DNA from: JAZDFP01 sp043801445 | Lineage (GTDB): Bacteria > Planctomycetota > MHYJ01 > JACQXL01 | DNA: 64,000 nucleotides | Direction: 5' to 3' | Assembly (NCBI GenBank): GCA_043801445.1 | Contig: JAZDMB010000023.1 | Location: forward strand, 1 to 64,000 | Shown here: one piece after another, positions 25,813-33,609 of the stretch | How positions within the stretch are numbered: the first letter of the stretch is position 1 | Layout: the number at the start of each line of letters is the position of its first letter | The notes under the pieces: generated by a model | Database searches by the model: none | What the model was told of the DNA's origin: nothing | The model's input: the letters and a program-made list of their open reading frames with translations, nothing else | Translations under genes and position numbers: made by a program

Positions 25813-26475
25813 CTAAGGTGACACGGTACATTTAGCCGATTCGCTGAAAGGACCAGTGCGTAGTTTTTTGTCAAACCATTGCGCCTTGTATTCCACATTG
25901 GTCGGCTCGGTTATTGCCAGATTATGCAAATAGGGTGAATTGGTATCGTCCGCCACATAGACCCAGGGACCGGTTTCTATACGATACCAGATTTTAGCCC
26001 CGCCAATATCGGTCGGTTTGGCATTGCGTTTCTCATTTGCCGGATTGACGCCGAAATGGACCGTCACCTGTCCGCGTTGCTTCCAGTCCAGAATCAGGTT
26101 AGGCGGCGCCAGATTCAACACATATTCAGGCGAGGTCGGAGTCGGATTCTTATCCGGCACGGTGATTGCCAGGGTCTCGCGCTCTGCATCGGTCAGCGCA
26201 GGATTTTTCTGGATTATACCGACTACTGGTCTAACCGCATCCTTTGCCGCGGAACGTGTTTCATCCTTAGTTTCTGCGGCGGCTTGGGCGGCATTTTGTG
26301 CCGTCTGATGCGCGGTATACGCCAACTGCCAATCCGAATAGGCAGCGGTTACTGCGGTAATCAGAGCCGGTGTAACCCCGAGCGGAGTCGCGATAGCACT
26401 AACATTAGTGCTGAAATTACGAAGCCACTCATCAAACTGTGCATCCGTTTGTGGGATATAATCTCTTGTACCCAT
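25813..26475 (-). CDS. Helical protein with C-terminal FN3-like domain, unknown
   Basis: 220 residues. The N-terminal part is helical and Ala/Thr/Gln-rich (about 30-90: AYTAHQTAQNAAQAAAETK). The C-terminal half (about 110-220) looks like an FN3/Ig-like strand set ending VEYKAQWFDKKLRTGPFSESAKCTV. No signal peptide is seen. GGAGG precedes the ATG by about 7 nt. The context, between a tail-fibre-like gene and a giant FN3 protein, suggests a surface or fibre assembly role, but this is inference. Confidence 0.6.
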   Translation of the reverse strand: MGTRDYIPQTDAQFDEWLRNFSTNVSAIATPLGVTPALITAVTAAYSDWQLAYTAHQTAQNAAQAAAETKDETRSAAKDAVRPVVGIIQKNPALTDAERETLAITVPDKNPTPTSPEYVLNLAPPNLILDWKQRGQVTVHFGVNPANEKRNAKPTDIGGAKIWYRIETGPWVYVADDTNSPYLHNLAITEPTNVEYKAQWFDKKLRTGPFSESAKCTVSP

Positions 26476-26579
26476 TTTATACCTCCTACTTTACCCCCAC
26501 ACCAAAGATTTTGGTGTCGGGGTTTACTATAAGTTATTACCCGCATTTAGCGGGGAAGTTGTTATATAAACCGATCCAA

Positions 26580-26846
26580 GGTGCCAATGACTCAGTTCAG
26601 GGTGCCAATAACTCAGTTCAGGGCGCCAATGACCCAGTTCAAGGCGCCAATGACTCAGTTCAGGGTGCCAATGACTCAGTTCAGGGTGCCAATGACTCAG
26701 TTCAGGGTGCCAATAACTCAGTTCAGGGCACCAATGACTCAGTTCAGGACGCCAATAACCCAGTTCAGGACACCAATAACTCAGTTCAGGACACCAATAA
26801 CTCAGTTCAGGGCACCAATGAACCAGTCCAAGACGCCAATGAGTCG
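26580..26846. repeat. 21-bp minisatellite, about 12.7 units
   Basis: Tandem direct repeat with a strict 21-bp period, lying between two minus-strand genes. Read on the plus strand each unit would encode GANDSVQ with single-base variants; two plus frames stay open throughout. No spacers, so it is not a CRISPR array. The units differ by point changes without a bias to silent positions. Confidence 0.85.
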
Positions 26847-26924
26847 TTCATTGCCCTCCGAATTCCTGCTTTTTACTTCATTTTTTTGACACTTAATTTT
26901 ACTTTAATGTTATCCCCGAATTAC

Positions 26925-29900
26925 TTACGGAATTGATATAATAATCTGGCCATTACCGCTCTGATAACCGCTTGTATATGTTCCGCCGCCATAGGACGAA
27001 CCACCACCGCCGCCGCCGCCGTTGCCTGAGGTGTTGCCACCACTACCACCACCGTAGAAACCGCCACCACCACCAGCGCCGCCGTAGTTCTCGTAGCTGA
27101 TGGCGTTTCCGCCTTGGCCGAGGCTGCCGGCGTTGCCGCCGCTACCGCCGGCGCCACCAGCGGTATTGGTGCCGCCTTGGCCGGGGTTGGTGCCGCTGGC
27201 GTTGCCAGCGGTGCCGACGAAGTTGTTGTTGGTCTGACCGCCGGCGCCACCGGTGGTATTGGTGGAGTAGCCACCACCACCGCCACCACCACCGGCAACA
27301 ACAACACGATTAGTGAGGGCAGTGCCTCCTTGACGAATATCTGAAGCACCGCCCCCGCCACCACCGTTTTTATAGATGCCACTGGCACCGGTGCCGCCGC
27401 CATTGTAGCCAGCGTTAAGGGTAGTACCTTGGCCTCCGACATAGATATAAAGTGTCTGGCCAGGCGTGACGGAAAGCGTAGTCTGCACCCGTGCCCCGTT
27501 GCCGCCGTTGACGGTGGAGCCGTTGGCACCACCTTTGGCGCCTCTGCAATCCACTGAGATTGAGGTTATACCAGCCGGCACAACAAATGTCTGTACGCCG
27601 CCGGTATAGTTAAACGTAATAGTAGTCGTAAAAGTCAGATTATTCCCGTTAGTTGTACCTCCGGCATTGATTGCAACAACCCTGAAATTATACAATGCTC
27701 CTGCTGTTAATCCGGTTATATTAGCCGTAACCGCAACATTGGTTGTCCCGCTGCCAATATTCTGCGAAGTAGTGGTATTACCATATGAAGTGGTTGTGCC
27801 CCATTGGAAATAAGCAGTTGTAGCAAATCCGTTAGGATTGACCGTGCCGTTTAATGTGGCGGTAGTATCGACTATATTAGTAGCATTATTAGTAGTGCAT
27901 ATCGGTGCCAGTATTGCACTTGTGTTAAATGTCTGATTTAAGCCGTTAGTTGTGCCTCCGGCATTGGTTGCCACAACCCTGAAATTATATGTGGTAGTTG
28001 CTGATAATGAAAGCACATTTGCAGTAACAGAAATAGGACTTGAACCATTTCCAGGAAGCGAAATAACGGTTGCACTAATTCCATAAAATGTAGTAGTACC
28101 ATAATCAAAGTAGCAAGAGGTAACATTCAGACCATTTGGATTTACAGTCCCATTTAATCGAGCTGAATTAAAGGTAATATTATCAGCCGCATTAGTGGCG
28201 CAGATTGGTGGTCCTAAAGTGGTAAACGTTAGATTACCTCCGTTAGTTGTGCCTGCAGAGTTGGTCGCTACACATCTAAAGTTATAAGCGGTATTTATGG
28301 TTAAACTATTGATAGTTGCGCTAACCGCAACATTACTTGTGCCAATACCTATTACCGCCAGTGCGTTTATTCTTAGCGGGTATGTAATAGGAGTAGTGCT
28401 GATTCCATATCCAAACCAGGCAGTGGTATTACCCCCATTCGGGTTAACAATGGCATTCAAGACCGCAGAAGTAGTAGAAATAGCGGTTGCCGGAGTAGTA
28501 ACAACGACCGGCTTTATTGGTGCGGGTGGTGGGGTATCATCTGTCCAAGCTACGCCCCAATCCGATAACGTTGGAGTTGCAGTATTCACTATATTTGAAA
28601 AGTTGCCGCGTAATTTGATGCCGGTAATCCCGCTAAATATAACGTAATTTTGTGACAGGTTAATACCGGATGGAACATTAGTAGCCAATATGGCATTATT
28701 AGATGAATTCAGAACATCTACGGTAAATATAGTATTTGCCGGTGCGGTATAAGTATATGTCAGGACACCCCAGTACACCCCTCCGGGTGCAAGCGAAACA
28801 CCGGTTGGCGTGATTGCGGCTGATGTATAACTACCTGAAGCACCATATTGTTCTGTGCCGGGTGCGGTAACTGTCGGCTCAGGCGAGGCGTATTTGCGGA
28901 CGCGAACATCATCTATTTCAGATACTCTAAAAGTGTTTCCACCATAAGCGCCAACCGCTATAGCGATTTTAGATGGCGTGCCAGTTAGCGAACCTGTGCC
29001 CTTAAGAACATCATCAATATAAAACCCTACGGTTGTGCCATTCCGAGTAATACTAAATCGCTTAGATTCCGGTAGGGTATACGTTTCAGAATTCCCTGTT
29101 GTTTCGCAGATCCATGCTCTGTATGGAAACACTCCACTGTTACCATCACGGTAATGAAGATACGCCCTGACTAAATTACTTGCATCCACCAGAGCAATCC
29201 CGACCTCACCCAAATCGCCTGTGTCTTCGGCGTAACTGACCCAGTCAATACTGATATTATCAAATGATGTAATATTTTTCATCTGATGCTGAGATCCGGT
29301 GTCGGTATTATCATAAATCCAATAGGTCTCGACTGAGGCTGTGCCATTAGTTATGCGTAACTTGCCATTAGAAATTGCGGAGGTGATAGTATTCACGGCG
29401 TTAACCGTCCATTTATTTGTATCTATATTAGTCAGAGAGAAATCATCAAAGAAGACAAATGTATTGGTACCGTTAGAGGATGAAGTTGCAGAAGTATTGC
29501 CATAATACATATAAATAGTGGAGGTACCTGTAGGTACACTTGGTATCTTAACCCAGACCGTAGAGTTACCGGTATTATTCCACGTTTCTATCCAGTAAGA
29601 GAGTTCTGTTACACCATCTGAACCGGTAAAACGGATATCCGAACCATCTGTTTTAATGTTAGAATAAGGATTACCAAGAATTGCCGTAGTTAAAGTAACA
29701 CTAATTTGGTAATCAGTAAGGATTGAAGCGGTTGAATTAGTAACTGAGATAGGACGTGAGAATTGCCAGACTCCGGGAGTGGGAGTAAGATAACGAACGA
29801 TGACGATGCCTGAACCGCCATTGCCGCCAGAACCAGCAGCACCACCTGCACCACCACCACCACCACCACCTGTATTAGCAGCACCAGATGTGCCGTTTGG

Positions 29901-32396
29901 ATATCCACCGTTGCCACCTCCACCGTTACCGCCTGTTCCATGCGTACCATTATTCCAAGTAGAACCGCCTCCTCCACCTGCATAAAAAGTTAAATTTCCA
30001 CTGATAGAGTTAGATAGACCTACACCACCTCCTCCTGAAGTAGTTGCATTTACAGGAGGACTTCCTGGTGCGCCTGCTCCCCCACCTCCAGCGCATGGAA
30101 AAGGGGTAACACTAACGGGTGTGGTACCTCCATTATTTCCTTGCCCACCGGTTCCAGATCCCCCATTACATATTACAGAACTTGTAGCTCCCCCACCTCC
30201 ACCTGAACCGCCAGCGTTTGCTCCAGTACTACTATCACTTGGTCCACCAGCTCCTCCACCGATTGCTGTTAATGAGCTAAATATAGAGTTACCGCCATTT
30301 GTTCTACCAGCACCCCCATTAGCAACACCCCCTGCACCACCCGCACCAACAGTTACAGTATAAGAACCTGCGGCAACAGCATAAGACGAGTTATAAATCA
30401 ATCCACCTGCACCACCACCACCTGAAGCACCACCTCCACCGCCAGCAACAACAAGAACTTCAACATTTCTAGCACTATTTGGTGTGAATGTTCCACTACT
30501 TGTAAAGGTATGAATGGTATAACCTCCACTATATGTTATTGTTCCACCAGTAGCGGAAGAAAAAACAGGAGACTTTAACTTGAGTGTAACATCCGCCGCA
30601 CCTGTAGTTGTTATAGTATTATTAAATGTACCGGTCGTAAACAGTACCGGAGTACTTAGTACTAAAGTACTTCTTCCTTGTAACCAGGTTCCAAACATCC
30701 GATTTGCACCGAGTGTTGTCCCGACGGAGTTAGTCGCTCTAATTCGGAAGTTATAGACGTTATTGGCAGAAAGACCGGTGATAGTTTCACTAACCGTCAC
30801 CGCACTCAGTCCACTGCCTAAGTTCTGTGTAGTGGTATTATTGCCATACACCCCGCTGGGTGCAGGCGATGCGCTTAAACCCCATTGAAAATAGGCAGTG
30901 GTATTACTCCCTTTAGGATTAACCGTAGCATTTAATTGGGCTGAATCATAAGTAACATTAGTCGCAGCATTAGTGGCGCAAGTCGCTGGTAGCGGTAATA
31001 GGGTGGTAAATGTCAGATTATTCCCATTGGTCGTTCCTCCTGAGTTAGTCCCGACCACCCTGAAATTATAGGAAGTATCAGGGGTAAGACTACCGGCTGT
31101 GGCTGTAATAGCAACACTGACAGTGCCGCTGCCGATGGACTGGGTAGTTGTGGTAATAGTATATGTAGGCGGAGTAGCTGATGTTCTGAACCCAAACCAG
31201 GCAGTTGCAGCAACCCCATTCGGAATAACCGTGCCATATAATATGGCTGATGTAAAAGTGATATTATCAACATCATCGGTCATGCAAGTCGGCGCTGAAC
31301 CGGACGAATTACCGGTAGTAAATATCCGGTTATTCCCATAATTTTCTCCGGCAGAACTGGTCCCGACAATCCTAAAACTATACTCTGCATTTGATGATAA
31401 CCCGCTGATATCAGCAGTAACTCCAATCGTTGCAGTGCCGCTGCCTATTGCCTGCGAAATTGTGGTAATATTATAAGAACCATTCAAGCCATAACCAAAA
31501 TAGGCATTCGTGGGAAACGCATTAGGATTGACCGTGCCGTTTAATCTGGCTGAATTAGCAGTGATATTAGTGGCTGATTTAGTGACGCAGATAGGTCTTG
31601 GTGATTCCAGAGTGGTAAATGTCCGATTATTTCCATAGATTGTTCCGGCTAAATTAGTCCCGACCACCCTGAAATTATATTGTGTGCTTTCTAATAATCC
31701 GGTTATAGTAGTAGTAACCGGGAAATTACTCGTCCCGCTGCCGATGGGAGAAGAAAGTGTGGTTGAACCGTAAGAAGTAGTCCCGCCATCAGGGCGAGGC
31801 TCGCCTGCGGGCGGCAGACCATAATTGAAATAGGCAGTTGTAGCAAGTGTATTAGCATTGACCGTGCCATTTAATTGGGCTGAGTCATAACTAACATTAG
31901 TAGGAAAACCGGTGACGCAGACAGGTGTTCGTCCCAGAGTAGTAAAAGTCAGGTTTGGCCCAGCGTATGTAGAACCGTCTCTGACTGCCTTGATTCTGAA
32001 GTTATATGTTGTATTTATTGATAATCCGGTTAGGTTAGCAGAGACATTAATATCAGTCATGCCAGCGCCAATGTATTGATAATTGGTGTAGTTACTATAT
32101 ATCGTAGTCCTGCTGTACTCGAAATATATATTAGTGCCAACACCATTAGGGTTGACCGTGCCATTTAAGGTGGCAGTAGTCTGTGTGACATTAGTGACCG
32201 GATTGGTAACGATTGAGAATGTTAATCCGCTACTTCCGCTAAGGTTTTCATTACCGATACCAAGACAGCCGCCGTAGTTAAAAAACATCACATAGGCAAT
32301 GAATAATACCACCGCGACAACTTTTACTCGTGCTATGCGTCGCCGTTTACGAACCTCGCCCGTCGAGGTGGTTAGCGCTTCGCAGAATATAGTCAA
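26925..32396 (-). CDS. Giant secreted FN3/glycine-rich/DUF2341 surface protein
   Basis: 1823 residues. A signal peptide (about 24-45) ends in FNYGGC, so it is probably a lipoprotein. Then come five FN3-like repeats (about 55-560, each with T..SA.LNGTVNPNG and YNFRVVATNS.G), a first glycine-rich domain (about 610-866), a DUF2341 domain (about 870-980, WQFSRPISVTN), a concanavalin-like domain (about 985-1165, FFDDFS), a beta-domain, three more FN3-like repeats (about 1280-1585) and a C-terminal glycine-rich domain (about 1596-1823, GGGGGGASDIR). The start is a TTG at 32396, about 18 nt behind an AAGGAGG. Repeat two carries an in-frame palindromic insertion (LPPAGEPRPDGG), and another palindrome lies before the signal peptide. 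Adhesin or matrix protein. Confidence 0.8.
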   Translation of the reverse strand: MTIFCEALTTSTGEVRKRRRIARVKVVAVVLFIAYVMFFNYGGCLGIGNENLSGSSGLTFSIVTNPVTNVTQTTATLNGTVNPNGVGTNIYFEYSRTTIYSNYTNYQYIGAGMTDINVSANLTGLSINTTYNFRIKAVRDGSTYAGPNLTFTTLGRTPVCVTGFPTNVSYDSAQLNGTVNANTLATTAYFNYGLPPAGEPRPDGGTTSYGSTTLSSPIGSGTSNFPVTTTITGLLESTQYNFRVVGTNLAGTIYGNNRTFTTLESPRPICVTKSATNITANSARLNGTVNPNAFPTNAYFGYGLNGSYNITTISQAIGSGTATIGVTADISGLSSNAEYSFRIVGTSSAGENYGNNRIFTTGNSSGSAPTCMTDDVDNITFTSAILYGTVIPNGVAATAWFGFRTSATPPTYTITTTTQSIGSGTVSVAITATAGSLTPDTSYNFRVVGTNSGGTTNGNNLTFTTLLPLPATCATNAATNVTYDSAQLNATVNPKGSNTTAYFQWGLSASPAPSGVYGNNTTTQNLGSGLSAVTVSETITGLSANNVYNFRIRATNSVGTTLGANRMFGTWLQGRSTLVLSTPVLFTTGTFNNTITTTGAADVTLKLKSPVFSSATGGTITYSGGYTIHTFTSSGTFTPNSARNVEVLVVAGGGGGASGGGGAGGLIYNSSYAVAAGSYTVTVGAGGAGGVANGGAGRTNGGNSIFSSLTAIGGGAGGPSDSSTGANAGGSGGGGGATSSVICNGGSGTGGQGNNGGTTPVSVTPFPCAGGGGAGAPGSPPVNATTSGGGGVGLSNSISGNLTFYAGGGGGSTWNNGTHGTGGNGGGGNGGYPNGTSGAANTGGGGGGGAGGAAGSGGNGGSGIVIVRYLTPTPGVWQFSRPISVTNSTASILTDYQISVTLTTAILGNPYSNIKTDGSDIRFTGSDGVTELSYWIETWNNTGNSTVWVKIPSVPTGTSTIYMYYGNTSATSSSNGTNTFVFFDDFSLTNIDTNKWTVNAVNTITSAISNGKLRITNGTASVETYWIYDNTDTGSQHQMKNITSFDNISIDWVSYAEDTGDLGEVGIALVDASNLVRAYLHYRDGNSGVFPYRAWICETTGNSETYTLPESKRFSITRNGTTVGFYIDDVLKGTGSLTGTPSKIAIAVGAYGGNTFRVSEIDDVRVRKYASPEPTVTAPGTEQYGASGSYTSAAITPTGVSLAPGGVYWGVLTYTYTAPANTIFTVDVLNSSNNAILATNVPSGINLSQNYVIFSGITGIKLRGNFSNIVNTATPTLSDWGVAWTDDTPPPAPIKPVVVTTPATAISTTSAVLNAIVNPNGGNTTAWFGYGISTTPITYPLRINALAVIGIGTSNVAVSATINSLTINTAYNFRCVATNSAGTTNGGNLTFTTLGPPICATNAADNITFNSARLNGTVNPNGLNVTSCYFDYGTTTFYGISATVISLPGNGSSPISVTANVLSLSATTTYNFRVVATNAGGTTNGLNQTFNTSAILAPICTTNNATNIVDTTATLNGTVNPNGFATTAYFQWGTTTSYGNTTTSQNIGSGTTNVAVTANITGLTAGALYNFRVVAINAGGTTNGNNLTFTTTITFNYTGGVQTFVVPAGITSISVDCRGAKGGANGSTVNGGNGARVQTTLSVTPGQTLYIYVGGQGTTLNAGYNGGGTGASGIYKNGGGGGGASDIRQGGTALTNRVVVAGGGGGGGGYSTNTTGGAGGQTNNNFVGTAGNASGTNPGQGGTNTAGGAGGSGGNAGSLGQGGNAISYENYGGAGGGGGFYGGGSGGNTSGNGGGGGGGSSYGGGTYTSGYQSGNGQIIISIP
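31782..31814. repeat. Intragenic palindromic element (GGCGAGGCTCGCC family)
   Basis: A roughly 32-bp imperfect palindrome with the core GGCGAGGCTCGCC, in frame in FN3 repeat two of the giant protein. It encodes LPPAGEPRPDGG on the minus strand exactly where the sister repeats read straight from YFQWG to TTSYG, which shows it is an insertion. Confidence 0.75.
32352..32373. repeat. Palindromic element at the start of the giant FN3 gene
   Basis: AACCTCGCCCGTCGAGGTGG-type palindrome between the TTG start and the signal peptide of the giant protein. It resembles the GGCGAGGCTCGCC family and lengthens the n-region. Confidence 0.5.
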
Positions 32397-32525
32397 TATC
32401 TTACCTATAAAACACCTCCTTATTTTTGTAAGCTGATTAATCAGATTTAAGCGGATTGAACTGAAAATTAAAGACGTTTTATCCGCTTAATCAGTCTAAT
32501 CTGCTAAATCCGCTTGCTAATTTAT

Positions 32526-32970
32526 TCATTGTCCTGCGGTAGTAAATGTTAGATTATTTCCATAGGTTGTTCCGGTGGCATTGGTCGCTACAATTCTAAA
32601 ATAATATAAAGTATTCGGGCATAATCCGCTTATGGTATCCCAAACTTCAGCGCTGTAGCAGTTGCCTAACGTCTGCGATGCGGTTCGGTTCGTTACTGTG
32701 CCTGCATGGCCGTCAGACAGGTACAAAGGGGTTAATCCATAATTGAAATAGAGGGTGGTTGTAATAACTCCGTTGGGATTAACCGCTCCATTTAAGGTAG
32801 CAGAAATCCGAGTAATATTAGTGGCTGGATTGGTTGCTAAAAACGGTACTGGAGTACTTAGACCGCTACTGCTTCCAACGACGACATCATTGACTCCGGC
32901 AACCGCCATAATTAAAGGTCGTAACAAACGCAATGAATAATATGCCGATGATAATCTTTAACAGCAACAT
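32526..32970 (-). pseudogene. FN3 lipoprotein gene with a frameshift after the signal peptide
   Basis: An ATG at 32970, preceded by AAAGGAG, opens a frame encoding a hydrophobic signal peptide that ends FNYGGC, the same ending as the giant protein next door. That frame stops three codons later (RSQ then TGA). Shifted by one base at about 32890-32900, the sequence continues as GVNDVVVGSSSGLSTP and a complete FN3-like domain (ATNPATNITRISATLNGAVNPNG) to the TAG/TGA at 32526. The parts fit one about 148-residue lipoprotein broken by a 1-nt indel. A sequencing error is possible, as is a real disruption or programmed shift. Confidence 0.65.
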
Positions 32971-33108
32971 TTTTTATATCACACTCCTTTTCTTTATAGT
33001 TAGAGAAGTAAAAAGCTGTCCTTCGCCATTCCGTAGCTGGCTTCGGAACAGCGTAGGATGGTAGTAGATAATCCCGACGAAGTCTGTCGGAATAACCTTT
33101 CCATCCTG

Positions 33109-33122
33109 AGGCGGATCCGCCT
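33109..33122. repeat. Palindrome AGGCGGATCCGCCT in dispersed repeat
   Basis: A perfect 14-bp palindrome in the gap between two FN3 genes (32971-33140), next to a second one (CCGACGAAGTCTGTCGG, 33074-33090). It is related to the CCGCCAGAGGCGG element in the heptosyltransferase gene (45060-45072). Confidence 0.5.
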
Positions 33123-33140
33123 TTGTCGGAAACTTCTAAA

Positions 33141-33569
33141 TTAATTACCGGTAGCAAATTTCAGATTATTGCCATAGGTCGTTCCGTTATAATCGTTTAC
33201 GACAACCCTGAAGTTATAGAGAGTATTCGGTGATAATCCGGTCAGGTCGTCGGCAAAGACATTAACAGGACTCATGCCTGAGCCGATGAACTGATACTTA
33301 TCGCTAAAGGTACCATATGTCATAGTTGTCCCATACTGGAAATATACAAAAGTATCAATACCATTGGGATTGACCGTGCCGTTTAATTTAGCTGAATTAG
33401 AAGTAATATTGGTCGCAGGATTGGTGGCGATTGAGAATATTCTTCCGCTGTTTTCATTGAAACCACCAACACCAAGACGGCCACTGTAACTGCCATAATT
33501 AAAAACGATTACAAACATCACCAAGAAGGACAAAATCGCTACTACTATATAATATGCACGGTTTTTCAT
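33141..33569 (-). CDS. Small secreted single-FN3 protein
   Basis: 142 residues. An N-terminal anchor or signal helix (about 8-26, ending FNYGSYSGRLG, where the sister genes have FNYGGC) is followed by one FN3-like domain (about 45-142: ATNPATNITSNSAKLNGTVNPNG, YNFRVVVNDYNGT, NLKFATGN). AAGGAGAAAGGAAG precedes the ATG. The position of the lipobox cysteine is Ser, so this copy may stay membrane-anchored or be released. It sits in the same minus-strand run as the HEAT gene upstream and the frameshifted sister downstream. Confidence 0.75.
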   Translation of the reverse strand: MKNRAYYIVVAILSFLVMFVIVFNYGSYSGRLGVGGFNENSGRIFSIATNPATNITSNSAKLNGTVNPNGIDTFVYFQYGTTMTYGTFSDKYQFIGSGMSPVNVFADDLTGLSPNTLYNFRVVVNDYNGTTYGNNLKFATGN

Positions 33570-33609
33570 ACTTCCTTTCTCCTTTCTTATTTCTATGCTT
33601 TCTCCCGGA

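Noticed and set aside
24688..26475. Prophage tail module
   Set aside because: Apart from the fibre-like repeats there are no capsid, terminase, portal, integrase or lysis genes nearby.
26580..26846. CRISPR array
   Set aside because: Units are contiguous with no unique spacers and there are no cas genes.
26439..26936. 165-codon plus-strand frame with GANDSVQ heptads
   Set aside because: The start lies antisense inside the 25813 gene without a ribosome binding site; the openness comes from the 21-bp repeat, and changes show no bias to silent positions.
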